NCBI GenBank assembly: GCA_946965045.2
Contig: OX337231.1
Location: 2,294,001 to 2,358,000 of the forward strand
Direction: 5' to 3'
Length of the DNA: 64,000 nucleotides
Source: Epithemia pelagica
Lineage: Eukaryota > Bacillariophyta > Bacillariophyceae > Surirellales > Surirellaceae
The notes under the pieces were generated by a model that saw only the letters and a list, made by a program, of their open reading frames with translations, had not been told where the DNA came from and searched no databases. The translations under genes and the position numbers were made by a program. Every line of letters begins with the position of its first letter. Position 1 is the stretch's first letter. Below are positions 1-12,103 of this stretch, piece after piece.

Positions 1-1373
1 TCGAGGTTGAGAGTTGAGATAAGTAATAACTACCGATGCGCTTCCTTTGAGCAGTCGCAAGTCGCAACTCGCGACATGATTCATCACCAAGATCAAAGCA
101 TTCCAAGCTTGACAGAGAAGTCTTCGGTGAGAGACAAGGACAAGGATGACCTTCTGATCTACTCATGCCATTATCGTTCTTCTCCTCTAGTAGTCCTAGC
201 TGTGGATAGGCTATTGACGTTGAGTCAAGAGTTTTGCTGTCTCGTATTTGCCGCAACATCGACTCCTTTCCCACCTTGCACGACTTGATGGATACATGCG
301 TTCAACCAAGACTTCTATGTCCAGGATTGTCAGCGGTTGAGACTTTTCATAAATCCTTTGGCGAAGAGACATTGCCCTGGGCGTTGAACGGTCGATCTGG
401 TGATCGCCTCAATCCCCCAACAACCCCAGTTGCTGTTCATTTTCAGATTTGCAAATTTCCTATTCAAATGGTCAAAGTCGTGACAAGATTTTCAGGTAGC
501 AGCAAGAGGTGCACGCGCCAGGAGTTGTAGGAAGGACATTTTTACCCGGAACCCAACAGTCGAATAATTACGACTCTTGGATAACCTAAATTGGTGTCTT
601 TCCTAAACAGAGCTCGCTCGCGCGCCTTGTAATTAGGCTTGGTCAGTTGAGTTGTGTCTTGCATAGTTTCAAACGACCTGAATTTTGATCCCAATGCTCA
701 CAAAATAAGAGTACTAAAATTCGTATAGTGATTCTCATGCGACCATGTTTTAAGACTTGTCTCCCAGCGCGCCGCGAAATATTCTTCCACAGCTCGGATG
801 GTTCAGACCCGTGTATCTGACGGACTAGAAAAATGAATGCTCTCACGAACCTACATTTCGCGCGAGCGGAGGGGCGCGCTCTACGGGGACAGTGAGTCTT
901 TTAGTATCGGTCGTTACCCAACTCTTGCTCGCGCAAAAAACATAGGGTCATCCACGTGAAAAATGCAAAACTCCAACCAAGCCATGCCAGGCATGCTCGA
1001 TTGGTTGCCAAGGTAAAAGACCCCGCGCGGAAACATCGCATTTACAAAGACTTGCCACCCTTTGAACTGTGCGATTCCCGTCAAAAATAATCGAACGACC
1101 TGAGTTAGAGTCAAGGATTCATTTCTATTGTGTTTGCTTCTTGTTTCAAACGGACAGAACGGCGGCTGTTCGAGAATAAGCGTCGAAGAAGCGTCACATC
1201 AAATCGTCGATCAGTGGAAAGCTGCTTTTTTTGGTTTTCGTGGAACTCGTCGCTGCCTTTATTGGGCTTGGAGCTTGTTTCCTGAGATTGTCGCTGCGAT
1301 TGCCAATTCGCACCGGCGAAACTAGAATCGTATCCATTTCTCCAAACTACTCAGCTCTGATTTTTTGTGAACC
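1..1373. other. Upstream region without a supported gene
   Basis: Only short open frames under 100 codons are present. They have no recognisable protein signature and no splice-joined continuation that I could find. The stretch has several GC-rich runs (for example around 840-890) and presumably holds the promoter of the gene at 1374. I see no RNA gene or repeat here. Confidence 0.4.
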
Positions 1374-4300
1374 ATGAAGCGGTCACATAGCATTGTGTAT
1401 CTCGGAATCGGCTGTCTTGGTGCGCTCGCCTTCACTCAGTCAACGTCAGTCTCACCGGGTTTAATCAATCCCCGCGAATGCTGGGACGTGATGATAAAGG
1501 CTGACACCCCACCCGACGGCAACGGCGACTTTTGCTTGAACGAAGAGGAATTTTTCAGTTTCACGAAAGACTACGATCCTTGGAATACTTATCAAAATGT
1601 ACTCACTGTCAGTGACGCCCCTCAGGCTTGGAAGACCGCTTGGGCAGACCTGATAACCGTTTGCACGCAAGACGTGAACTTGAGAACCTGTGGAGCTGAA
1701 AATGTTGATGCCGAAGGTAATGGATGTATCCCGGTTCGTACGGAGAGACCTCCGGTTGAGATCTCCAATCCTACAGAGTTACATGTGTTTTATGTGTGCT
1801 ACATAACGAGAGAAACCCTGCTCTTCTCGTTAAATTCGGCTGCACCAACACACGCGCCTACGGTCTCAAGTCCACCTTCTACTAATCCTTCATCCTCACC
1901 ATCGGATGAACCAACGGCCTCACCATCTCAATCACCAACAGTCTCAACGGCGCCATCCTTGGCACCGTCTACTTCTCCATCTTCGGTGCCGTCTTCAGTA
2001 CCTTCATCTTCACCATCGGCTCAACCAACGACCTCACCATCTCAATCACCAACTGTTTCTCTAAAGCCGTCCTTGGCACCGTCTACTTCTCCATCTTCGG
2101 TGCCGTCTTCAGTACCTTCCAGCCAGCCGTCGCTGTCTCCCATTATTCTGAAAGAAACAGCCAATGTACGGTTTGCCTTTGTGAGTCAAAGTGAAACGTT
2201 TCTACAGGATGTTCAAAACTTAAGCGTCAGTTTGACGGACTGGTACTCGGATACAAGCGCGGGGATGGCTACGCTATGGCAACAAAACGTTCACGGAGAA
2301 GAAGATTTTCGAAGACTACGAGCTTTGAAACAAAACGCGTTAGCTTGTATATTGGAAAATGCGACTACTACTCGTAAGTGCCCGTTTTGCATGCCCGGTA
2401 CACTCAGCTCTGAAATCTCACTCTTGGGCGTTTAATTGCGATGTCCAGCATGTCCCCAAGACACGGCTGCTTCCACAACTGTTTGCGCTGACACGCAGTA
2501 TGCCTGCGAAATGGAACTGACCGGCCCGGACGTAACCAGGTCAGATGATATTTCTGAACTTGTGGCAGCAGAATGGATATCTGAAATCACTGGAGGAGCT
2601 TATAAAACGATTCTGGATGGTGTCAGAAGTGGCCCGTCCGGTACTATTAATGTACTTACCGGTTCTTCTTTCAGCTCCGTTGAAGGAGCCACACAAACGG
2701 AAAACTTGAGTGCAGGGCTGACTGGTGCGGTGGTAGCAGCTGGAATTTTGGTTGTCATGTTGCCCTTCATGCTCCTGTTGTTCCGGAGGTCACGTTCTCA
2801 AGGAAACCAAAAGCAGAAGGTCTTTTACGAGCCTTATGAAGCAAATGACGACATTGCCAATGAGTTGGAGCCTGAATCAGAACCGACAATTTTTGTAAAT
2901 CACAGCATGACAGGTCGGAGTAATCCGATGCTTGGAGCCACAAAGCCCAGCTATGTTGCGAAGTCTTCATCAACGCAAAAGTTCCTCGACGACGTTGAAC
3001 GTGTTGAGCGCGGGGAAGACATTCTTGCCGAGCCAGAGCTTGATGCAGAGAGAGATTCATCATCAAACGCAGGAAGTTCGGGCTGGTCTTCTTCAGCTGG
3101 ATACTCTAGCTACAACACTGGTTCTATGGACGATTCCATGGACAGAGCCTTGGCACCAGGTACAACTCTGGCGGCAATCGGCGTGACAAGTTCCCTCTCT
3201 AATCAAATGAATGAAAGCCGAATGAGCGATGGTCCCACTTCCACGAGTGTCGTTAGCTCCAGCTCTGCATCTGTAAGCCGTGATCAACTCGACTCGTACA
3301 TTGAAGCAGGCGACTGGGCCGCGGTGGGTGCCACTGCGGCCTTGTTGGCGGCCCAGTCAGAATCACATTCCGCAAGTTCAAACAGCAGGAGTCGAAGAAG
3401 TCGTACTAGCAGCTATGGTTCCGACTCAATGGAAGCGGCCAGGGCCGCAGAACTTGACCACCTGGTGGATGCAGGAGATTGGGAGGGCGTTGTCCTGGCG
3501 GCTGCTCGTTTCGAGGCTGCCGAAATGACTGTTAGCAGTAGAGGCAGTCGGACTGCGTCTTCTGTAGATTCAACTGGATCGCACACACACACTGACGACG
3601 ATGGTGGAGCAACCGGAAGTTCTCCTTCTCAGTCAGAGAGTGCCTCTGGAACAGATTCTCATGCCCTAAGTCGTGCGAGACAACGGAAAGAAATTCGAGC
3701 AGAGGTTGAGGCACTTGTTCGTAGGGTCGTCCCAGAAGAAATTGACAATGTGGACGAAATGATGAACCAATTTAAGGGTCGAGAAGAAGAATTGGTCGAA
3801 ACTCTTAGAACAATGCAAGAGAGAGCAATTGCTCAAAAAGCACGGTCAGCCGGCCACAAAACGGCTAAGCTAGAGGCAAGGAAGAATGTCAAGCGTGGTG
3901 TTGTTCCAGGTGCCCCACCATCAGCCTCTACGCGACTTCAACAAGCTGAATCGCAACCGCCAACTCGAGAGTTATCACCACCGCCTGTTGGCGTTCAAGC
4001 CGTCCCAGTAAAGTCAGAATCAGCAGAAAAAGAGCAACCCACTAATGCGCCAAAAATATCCTCCAGTGGTACTGTCAGTGATAGCAACGAGTCGAGCACT
4101 CTGGGTTCATTGCAGGAAACAAGAAGGTCTCTTGATCGTGCCATTGATGCAGGGGACTGGGAAGCTGTGGGGCAAGTGGCAGCGTTTTTGAGTGACGGAT
4201 CAGTGGCAACCAATGATACGGGAGGAGGGGAAATTGAACGAACAGCTCAATCAAAAATATCGCCATTGTCGGGTGGTACACACACACGGCAAACGAAAGA

Positions 4301-4631
4301 CTCCGAGACAGCTGTACGAGCAGCCGAATTAGATGAAATGATCGATAAAGGTGACTGGAATGGAGTGGTTGCAGCTGCCAAACGCTTTTCTCAGATTGAT
4401 AAATCGTCCAAGCCTGATCTGGGTAGAACTGCTGAAGAAGAAGAAGCGTTGGCACAGGCTGAGTTTTGGACAAACATTGCCAACCAGAAAAAAGCTGAGG
4501 GTGCCAATGATGTTGGTGCCAGTGATGCTGCTGAGTGGGCGATTCAAAGAAGCCTGTCGCAAATGAAGGAAGCCGATCGGAGAAAGGACGTTTCCAGTCC
4601 AAAGAAACAAGCTGAAGAAGATGAGGTATGA
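1374..4631 (+). CDS. Single-pass membrane protein, PSS stalk, GDW repeats
   Basis: Function unknown. The model has two exons, 1374-2373 and 2449-4631. The 75-bp intron starts GTAAGT at 2374 and ends CAG at 2448. Splicing removes an in-frame stop and keeps the frame, giving about 1060 aa. In order there is a signal peptide (about residues 1-25), an EF-hand-like loop (DGNGDFCLNEEE), a Cys-containing region, and a Ser/Pro/Thr stalk with PSS motifs (about residues 155-255) typical of diatom surface proteins. A transmembrane helix follows at about 423-446, just before an RRSRS stop-transfer signal. The cytoplasmic tail carries four copies of a short repeat, LD..I.AGDW..V...AA, near residues 613, 666, 892 and 959, and a coiled coil between the second and third. 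The repeats alternate between GDW.AVG and GDW.GVV forms, suggesting a duplicated pair. Likely located at the cell surface or in a secretory membrane. Confidence 0.8.
1891..2118 (+). repeat. 114-bp tandem repeat, two copies, in PSS stalk
   Basis: Two nearly identical 114-bp units (1891-2004 and 2005-2118) encode two 38-aa blocks of the Ser/Pro/Thr stalk. The similarity holds at the nucleotide level, including the segment starting TCCTTGGCACCG at 1956 and 2070, so the duplication is fairly recent. The copy number could vary between alleles. Confidence 0.85.
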
Positions 4632-4925
4632 CGTTGATCATGCCCCTTTCAGCCGTATTCCAGGCTAGTATCGTGTTTGTTTTATAATAGTCTTTCGTAC
4701 TCCTATTCATCTTGTGTCAAGCGCTTCTTCCCATAGCTCTTTGTCTTGGGCGAACATTTTGCGGGACCTAACAACAGCAGCTCACGGTTCCACATCGGGT
4801 CGACTGACGGACGAGAAAAAGAGGCTAAACTCTCTCTTGCTAAAATCGCGCCATTTTATTGTTCTGTCGCACAACACATCGGATACTCAAACTATTCAAA
4901 TTGCGGGTTGGAAACTTATTCAGTG

Positions 4926-6326
4926 ATGGAACCCGACCAAATCGGTGATCACCATGGATTACCCCCAGCTAATGAAACAGACGCTGACCCACATACTGAA
5001 TTGAAAGGTTCCGAATGGAAGAAAGCTTCTTCAGGAAAGAAAGATGATTCTACTGTTGATTCCGAGGAAGAAAGTGGAGAAAACGACCAGAAAGGGAATG
5101 GAAGAAAGAAGTTACCCGGTTTTGCGGACAGAACCACATTGCGCTTGGTCGAGAGTTACTTGGACAAAGAGTTTGGTGCTGCGACTCTTCGTCGTAACAA
5201 GGGCACAGTCGGTTCAAAAGCACACGGTAGTTGCGACGAAGATGGAATTGCTTCGTTCATGGCCCGCGTTCACAGACAAGCTGAGATTCAAACCGAGTTC
5301 CTGGAGCAAACTAATTTCCTCCTTCATCATCAAATAGATGTCGTATCCAGTGAAGACGCTCAGTCACGTGCTGGATCAGGCTCTCACCCAAATGACAAGA
5401 GAAGTCGGATTCTTGATGACTTTATTGAGCTTGAAGAGGAACAAGCCTTGGTGCGCGACATATTTCATTCCATGACCCACAGCATTGAGCATTCTAACAG
5501 CGGAACCAAAGATGAGACTGACACAGCCAATAGAAGGGGAGTGCTTGACAAACGAACTGTGACTTGGCTTCGCAAGGCTTCGGGTCTACGGTCTGGAAGT
5601 GATGTTTCTTCTGCAAATCATCACCATCCCGCAATTAAGAGTATCGTTGAGAGTGAAGGGCGTCGCCTTACGCGAGGAATGGCGCGCCAGCATATTGACA
5701 AGCAACAGCAAGCAAGTTCGAAGCTTGAAAAGACAAACTCAAGTAAAGGTTCGACCGATGGTTTGGAGGCGCTAGTCTGGGCGTTGGATGACTTGGAGGC
5801 GGACAGTCGCAGGGATAAGGAAGCATCTTCGCGAAATAGTACTACGCGAAAACGTCAGATTGCCACTCCTACAGCAAGAGTTCTCCGACCACGAACGGGG
5901 ACTAGCTTTGCTCCAGTTGGGGACTTGTCGTTGCAACCACATCATCAGTCATCGACACGATCAAGTGTTTCTGCCCGTCCATCCTCAAGACATTCCAAAG
6001 TAGGGAATCTAGGGAAGGCAATTGGCCGAAAGACTTCGCGCTTGAAAGATAATCAATCTTCGTTGGAAAAGGTGACGGCCAAATCGACGACTGCACTCTT
6101 CCGATCCACAAGCCAAGCAGCTGGTCGCCTGCCAAACACACGCAGTCCGTCGAGACGTACCCGGTTAAGACATTCGTCATCCTTGGAAACATCCACTGCG
6201 AAAGCCACAACGGGTGCGAAGAGCAAAGCAAAGCGGAAAGTAAAAAGCGCGTTTCCTGCCACGAGGCGACCTCTTCGACAGACCTACACCCGGTTGACCA
6301 ATGGACGGTCCTCGTCATTCCTATGA
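4926..6326 (+). CDS. Basic low-complexity protein, unknown function
   Basis: I do not recognise a family. The open frame runs back to 4746, but the first ATG is at 4926 (GTGATGGAA context), giving 466 aa. The first third is acidic. It is followed by two segments likely to be helical: one around FMARVHRQAEIQTEFLEQ and one around LDDFIELEEEQALVRDIF. The C-terminal half is rich in Ser, Arg, Lys and Thr with many SR and TTR pairs, which suggests a disordered nucleic-acid-binding or nuclear tail. No membrane segment or signal peptide is visible. The gene lies about 290 bp downstream of the membrane-protein gene on the same strand. No introns are needed. Confidence 0.6.
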   Translation: MEPDQIGDHHGLPPANETDADPHTELKGSEWKKASSGKKDDSTVDSEEESGENDQKGNGRKKLPGFADRTTLRLVESYLDKEFGAATLRRNKGTVGSKAHGSCDEDGIASFMARVHRQAEIQTEFLEQTNFLLHHQIDVVSSEDAQSRAGSGSHPNDKRSRILDDFIELEEEQALVRDIFHSMTHSIEHSNSGTKDETDTANRRGVLDKRTVTWLRKASGLRSGSDVSSANHHHPAIKSIVESEGRRLTRGMARQHIDKQQQASSKLEKTNSSKGSTDGLEALVWALDDLEADSRRDKEASSRNSTTRKRQIATPTARVLRPRTGTSFAPVGDLSLQPHHQSSTRSSVSARPSSRHSKVGNLGKAIGRKTSRLKDNQSSLEKVTAKSTTALFRSTSQAAGRLPNTRSPSRRTRLRHSSSLETSTAKATTGAKSKAKRKVKSAFPATRRPLRQTYTRLTNGRSSSFL

Positions 6327-6764
6327 CTACCGTTCTGACCTATCATGAAGCTATTTTTCATGTCGGTCTACCCTTGCACCATTATCTTGCAAGGTCTATT
6401 GGAGATTGATTCCTAAATCAATGGCATTGTATCGCCAGAAACCAGTCGCAAGACTGGTCTTGGTACATTTTTAATTTTGTTTTGTTTCGCAAGAGCCTGT
6501 ATGCTTCAGGGGGTGAACCATCATAGAATATTAGAAGACAGATGATTCTTTCATATTTCTAGATCAAGACTGCAACTGCTGGAGCCTCTTGAGTCTACCC
6601 ATAGGAGTAGGAAGACATAGTGAATCTAGTCCTTCCCGCGCGTCGCGCGACGGACAACGATTTATCATTTCCAGATCCCGAATAGGGAACAACAAATTCT
6701 TCCCTCCACTGCTTCTCACCATACCGTGACAACCTGTTGACGGAAACAAGAAAACGACACAACC
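6327..6764. other. Intergenic region
   Basis: Between two plus-strand genes. Only short shadow frames are present. It probably holds the 3' UTR of the upstream gene and the promoter of the gene at 6765. Confidence 0.4.
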
Positions 6765-9069
6765 ATGCCTGGATTAGCTCGATTTGCCAAAAAGCCTCCG
6801 TCATTGACGGCAAGAGACACGGCAGAGGGTGGCGGCGCCGTGGAAGGAAATGCTCCGCCAAAATCTTCAGTACAAGAATCAGAGCATGCTGCCGCTTCTT
6901 CCACTCACGTATCTTTTGCCGAAGGAACAAAGCCTGCCGCTTTCTTGGCATCTCCTCAGCCCAACACATTCTTTGAGGGATTTGGTTTTCCGGACGAGGC
7001 CGAAACGAACAATGATGGATTCATGACGGGATTCAACCTTCCCTCTGAGACAGGGTTTGGTGGTTCTTCCACCGATTTCAGTGCACCATCAAGCTTCCAT
7101 TGCGAACCACCAGTGGTAAGTTCAGCATCTGATCTCAGCTTTGACTCGTTCCATCAATTGTGAATGATCTCACGTATGTGGATACATTGGTGACAAAGAA
7201 AAACGATGCAACGAAACCAAGAGGCATTGGCGGGATTGCTCTCTTTCGAGGAAAGAAACCACAGGAAGGAGATAACAACCCGGGAACACTGTCTTCCAGT
7301 GCTGTAAACCAGTCTACTTCTGTCGAAATGGGTGAATCCGTGGTACGTAGAAGAAAGAAAACCTTCTGGAATATAGTACCTTCTAACGAAACTCGTTTTC
7401 CCAGACTTCGGAAGGACTGTCGTTGCCACAAGCACTTGGAGCTGCGAGCCTATCCAATTTGACTAGTCCTCCCAGTCTCTCTAAAGGATCTGAGACTCAA
7501 ACGGCGACCAATTTTCGGGTTGACCAAGCATCATCACAAGAATCGCAGTCGACAGGTACACTTCCACATATCAATGAAAAATCTGCGAGGACCAGTGAAG
7601 TGGACACATCGTTCTTTGGTGCAAGCAAAGTTCAAACCGAGGCGTCTATTGTTCACGAGGAACAGCCTTCTGATAGGACTAACTTCATGCACCAACAAAG
7701 TGAACTACATGTCGCAACTTCTGAACCAAAGTCGACAGTTGAGACCACGAAAAGTCAGCTCGCGAATCCGAGCTCCTCGATCGCTCCGAGTGGTACCTCA
7801 AGTTCTCATCATCCATCAACAAACACCGCACATCTCTCGGCTGCTGCAGCCTCTCAAAATCGTCACGGAATGGTTGTACCACAAGTCTCAAAAACGCCTC
7901 CACGAGGCCCTCATCAGGGAATGGTTGCACCACAAGTCTCAAAAACGCCCCCACAAGGCGGTCTGAACCCTCCCCCAGTACAAGCCCCGTTCTTTCAGCG
8001 CAAGGTCACTGGAATAGAGCGCCAGACACAACGTTTGGTCCGCCCAGGTCCGGAGACTTCCGAATCACTGCCAAGGGGTATAACCTCTCATCCTCAAAGT
8101 CGCCCAGGAGCCATCATGGAATCAAGAAGACAAACTACCACACCAAGCGTCCCCATGGGTACTGGGATCTTCAAGTCTCGTACGGTATCTGGACCGACCG
8201 AAGCAGGTAAACAGATTCCTGGAAAAGGGCCTCCACGAGTATTGGCGAACCTGTCCAATGGACTCCGAGCATCTACGCGCCAGGGCAACGCCACGCGTAT
8301 TCCCAGTATCTTGGGAAATCGAAAGTCCCAAAACCTGGAACAAAGACCTGCCGGTCAATCAATGGCGCCCATTGCCACATTGAAGCAAGCACCGACACGA
8401 GCGTTGAATAGACCCACGGAACAATTCGAAGCAGATGGGACTCAGCAGGCGCCTCGTTCTACATCCATGGAATCGCATCGGATTGCGCAGCCGAAAACGC
8501 CTGCAGGACAATCTCGTGCCCAAATGCAATCTAACCAAACCATGGCACCGAAAACACCGGCCACCCAACCGCAACAGGAGCAAAACCGTGCAGGTCTTCG
8601 AATGGTCACTCCTGGAACTACAAACACTCCCAAATCTAACCATCAAAACGGAATCGAGAAATTCAATCTTTCGAATAGTTCCACGGACAGTCCCTTCCAT
8701 CATACGGATACAGACGATCTCGTCGGGGGACAAGGCCCGGACAATGCGATTGCAGCACATTCGGCCAAATTTGATGACCAGCAACAACTGCATCTTCAGT
8801 TGCAACGAGAGTTTGGTGACTTGATGGAAGTTTTCAATGAGAAGTCATTAGGTGCTCAAGTCAAACTTCAAGAGAGACACGCTGAGATGCTTTGCCTCCT
8901 TGATGACATGACTGACGTGCAAACAGAACTAGACAACGTCGAAGATATGGTCATGGAGGCCATGGAAGCCGTTCGTCGAGTCTTGCCCATAAAAGAGTTT
9001 GAGGAGCAACAATCGTCCAACAGTCAGGAGATTCCCAAGTCAAATGAGTCAATGGGCCTTCAAAAGTGA
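6765..9069 (+). CDS. Coiled-coil protein, unknown function, three exons
   Basis: Not recognised. The model is 6765-7115, 7199-7342 and 7405-9069, with introns of 83 bp (GTAAGT to AAAG) and 62 bp (GTACGT to CCAG). Both introns are phase 0, and both joins leave one continuous frame of about 719 aa. The ATG at 6765 has a favourable ACC before it. The first about 115 residues are short and Phe-rich (FFEGFGFPDE, FGGSSTDF). The middle is disordered and rich in Gln, Pro, Ser and Thr, and contains a 17-residue tandem repeat built around PQVSKTPP. The last about 90 residues (from DDQQQLHLQLQREF) form a strongly predicted coiled coil. That layout resembles structural or scaffold proteins, but I have no homologue to name. 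Confidence 0.7.
7867..7968 (+). repeat. 51-bp tandem repeat, two copies
   Basis: Two 51-bp units starting at 7867 and 7918 encode GMV.PQVSKTPP blocks. They differ at a few positions. They lie in the disordered middle part of the coiled-coil protein. Confidence 0.85.
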
Positions 9070-9517
9070 AAGTGATGGGTTCATCATGATGGTGAAGAAA
9101 ACCAGTCTTGCGATGGTATGGCGACGACGTGACAAGCCTGGTTGTGGCCTCTTTGACACGAATATCAAAATAGTTCAGATTTTCCCATTGTGCTTCGAAC
9201 AGTAGACCCCCCAAAAGTATTCCTAAGAAGATCCTTTTTATCGATGTGCTGTTTCGGTGCCACAAACGATTGTCGTTGTCGATTCAGAGACCGTCATCAC
9301 CCATCAGATCCAGATCGCTTTTCTCATTCCCAAATCAAAACCGACAAAGATTTTGGTTTTTGACATGGGTAGCAAGGGGTGGGTCGCTGATGAGACGCGT
9401 TACAAAGAGCGACTGTAACACGATTCAGTTCTCAACTTTTCTCTTTCTTGTGGGTTCGATTGACCATGGCGCTGACGGGTACTGTACCTGGAGAGCAAAG
9501 ACGACGCAATAACAACC
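9070..9517. other. Intergenic region
   Basis: Between the coiled-coil gene and MON1 on the same strand. Nothing more than short shadow frames is seen. It presumably holds a 3' UTR and the MON1 promoter. Confidence 0.4.
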
Positions 9518-11548
9518 ATGGTACCAATGACAAATACAATCCGGAGAAACAGGATTCGAACCAACGTTATTGTCATGTCGGATGCTGGGAAGCCAGTGTT
9601 TGCTCGATATGGCAGAGAAAGTGAAATTGCTCGAATCTGTGGGTTGGTCCAGGCCTTGCGAGGGTCCATCTTGTACCATCCAACACCTCTCGTAGCCGGG
9701 ATGACTCACATTCATACAAGTCCCAATACCAAAACCGGTCCTGGCACAGCCTCTGCCCCGTCTCATGGCAATGGGGACGAAACGGGTACTTCCCTGGGTG
9801 AGATTCAATCCATTCAAACCAATTCCAGTTTGTTAGTGTTTTCGCATGTGGGTGCCATGACACTGGTGGCTGTGGTGGCCAGTCTGGATGGGAAAAACAA
9901 GGGGAAAACGACAAGAACGACGAGAACGGCGGTCGCTGCCGTGGAAGCTCAAGTTCGTCTGCAATTGGAGTATCTGTATAGTCAGCTTGTCTTTCGATTT
10001 ACCGATCAAATTCAACAAGCCTTTGCTCACAATACCAGCTTTGACGTACAAAGCCTCCTTGTGGGTACTGACGAAGGATGGATCCATGCTATTTTGAACG
10101 ATTCCTTCCTCGATACAACGACTCCCTCGACTGCTGAAATCCGACCGAATGATAACCAACACCATCCTCTACATGAAGAACAGCAACACACAAGAGTTCC
10201 CTTGTTTTTGTGTGCCAATCCATCCTTGGCTCCCCTCTCCACTGCCACTCGCCGAAGAATCTCTCATGTATTGCAACAAATCGGTCAGCAAACGGAAAAC
10301 ACCTTGTTTGCCATTCTGTTTGTTGATACGCAATTGGTGTGTTTGGTCCAACCCGACTATGGACCCCATTTGATGCGATGTACCGATCTGCACATGCTAT
10401 TGCACTTTATCGGACAACGACGAGAACGTTTTTATAGTGACTTGTGGTTGCCGGTCTGTCTTCCACGGCTTCATTCCTCGGGATTCTTGCATTGTTATAC
10501 CCGATGTTTGCATCGATTGTCTACTGGCAATGGAAACGACGGCCTCTTGTTGGCACTCCTCAGTCCACTGGGAACTACGGCCCAATTTGAAGCCTTTCGA
10601 CAAGCGGCCAACAATGTTGCCCAGCAATTGGAGTTGCCCTCTTCTTGTGCAGGAGACAATATCAACACAGAGACGCGACACAATCATTTGGTTTCGCCTC
10701 GTTCTCAAGAAATAGAAGACGACGACGAAGAGGCTGTCAATAGCGATGACGATTATGTGGATGCATCCGGAGAAGGAGACCAAATGATACCCTATGCTTC
10801 TATATCGTCCACGACAGCAACACCATGTAGTATTTTGGTAGAAGAATTGGAAACGGCCATGGATCCGATTGCGTCGGAAAAAATGTATCGTTCCCTATTG
10901 GACACGCTGGATCCTCATGCGATTCATTTTTGTTATCGCTACAATGCACCTGTCCGTACCAACCCCCAACAACGAACCCCCAAACTTGGATCGCCACGAC
11001 CAAGACGACGACGGCATCAGGAACCAGCACCAATCATTGGATACCTGACCCAATGCCTCTCATCGTCCATGACGAGTGGTACAAATCATGACACGACGAC
11101 AACAACAACCCCTATTGGTCTTCATTTCCTTTGGAGTATGTACCACAAACTGAGCTTGAGATTGCGTCTGGGTTCAGCCAGCAATGAATCCGTTCACGAT
11201 GCCATGACCATGATTGCTCGCGAAACAAAACAGGACCATGACAAGGACAATCCTCCTCCCGGTGTCGGTCGGTATTGTCCCATGACGGGATTGTTTGAAT
11301 CCTCACCCAACTTTACCGGCATGGCTATGGAATACCATGCCATCAAAGAAAACGATCACAATGACAGTCACGACGAGGGCATTACCTACTTTGGTATGAA
11401 TGGTGCAGAATTTGAATTGTACTATGCATGCCGTGGCAAACTCCAAACGCAACAAGCCGCCAGAGCGGGTGCACGATTGGTTCGACGACTCCAATCCCAA
11501 CAAGATGCACTCTTTCAAACCCATCCACCCACGTGGATCGAACACTAA
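9518..11548 (+). CDS. MON1: Vacuolar fusion protein MON1 (SAND family)
   Basis: MON1 pairs with CCZ1 to form the guanine-nucleotide exchange factor that activates Rab7 on late endosomes and vacuoles. The 676-aa product has the family layout. The first longin-type domain starts with VIVMSDAGKPVFARYG and continues through LVFSHVGAMTLVAVV and a LEYLYSQLVFRFTDQI helix. The second covers ILFVDTQLVCLVQPDY and the LHSSGFLHCYTRC segment, and the third ends with FELYYACRG. Acidic low-complexity insertions (near residues 400-425 and 490-515) are longer than in fungal or animal relatives. The ATG at 9518 is preceded by ACC, and no intron is needed. The gene is convergent with the receptor gene, separated by about 555 bp. 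Family assignment is confident; Rab specificity is inferred from the family. Confidence 0.9.
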   Translation: MVPMTNTIRRNRIRTNVIVMSDAGKPVFARYGRESEIARICGLVQALRGSILYHPTPLVAGMTHIHTSPNTKTGPGTASAPSHGNGDETGTSLGEIQSIQTNSSLLVFSHVGAMTLVAVVASLDGKNKGKTTRTTRTAVAAVEAQVRLQLEYLYSQLVFRFTDQIQQAFAHNTSFDVQSLLVGTDEGWIHAILNDSFLDTTTPSTAEIRPNDNQHHPLHEEQQHTRVPLFLCANPSLAPLSTATRRRISHVLQQIGQQTENTLFAILFVDTQLVCLVQPDYGPHLMRCTDLHMLLHFIGQRRERFYSDLWLPVCLPRLHSSGFLHCYTRCLHRLSTGNGNDGLLLALLSPLGTTAQFEAFRQAANNVAQQLELPSSCAGDNINTETRHNHLVSPRSQEIEDDDEEAVNSDDDYVDASGEGDQMIPYASISSTTATPCSILVEELETAMDPIASEKMYRSLLDTLDPHAIHFCYRYNAPVRTNPQQRTPKLGSPRPRRRRHQEPAPIIGYLTQCLSSSMTSGTNHDTTTTTTPIGLHFLWSMYHKLSLRLRLGSASNESVHDAMTMIARETKQDHDKDNPPPGVGRYCPMTGLFESSPNFTGMAMEYHAIKENDHNDSHDEGITYFGMNGAEFELYYACRGKLQTQQAARAGARLVRRLQSQQDALFQTHPPTWIEH

Positions 11549-12103
11549 ATAACCACACAGATCGATTTTTTGTAGTCCAGCGCAAAGAAAGAACGAGTCC
11601 AGATCTCGTTTGGAGTTCCCAAAAAACCTTCTTGGGACTGGAAAACACAAGCCCTCATTGGCAATCACAATGCATCATTGGTTATTTCCTGAGATTGATG
11701 CAGTTGGAAAGAGCATATGCGCAAAGAAAGTGCATCCTAGATTTTCACTCCTCATTTGGAGACGAGAGCGCAATGCAAATACCTTTCGACGTGATCGATA
11801 TTGACGGAATGAGAAGATGATTGATATCCAGTTAACATAGTCTAATACAGTAACAAAATTATCGAGATTGTGCTGATTCTTTTGCTTCATTCTGTCACTT
11901 CACGAGAATTTGATCTTTGACAGCAATGAGAAACATCAACACGTTTCAGCCTTGCTCTATCACTATACAAAAAGAAACTCCTTCGCTTTCGATTGTTGGT
12001 TCGTTGTCCCAGCAAATAACCCCAGATGTGCTTGCACTGACTTTTGACCTGCGGCTAGATACCACGGCTCTTGGTGCAGCGAACTTTGGTATGTCCCATT
12101 CCT
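11549..12103. other. Intergenic region between convergent genes
   Basis: Separates the stop of MON1 from the stop of the receptor gene. I see no open frame worth calling. It should contain both 3' UTRs. Confidence 0.4.

Noticed and set aside
4626-4663. Possible intron at the end of the GDW-repeat gene
   Set aside because: A GTATGA is present but acceptors lie only 25-38 bp away, too short, and the joined reading soon stops.
4075-4710. 211-codon minus-strand frame
   Set aside because: Antisense to the GDW repeats of the membrane protein and without any recognisable motif.
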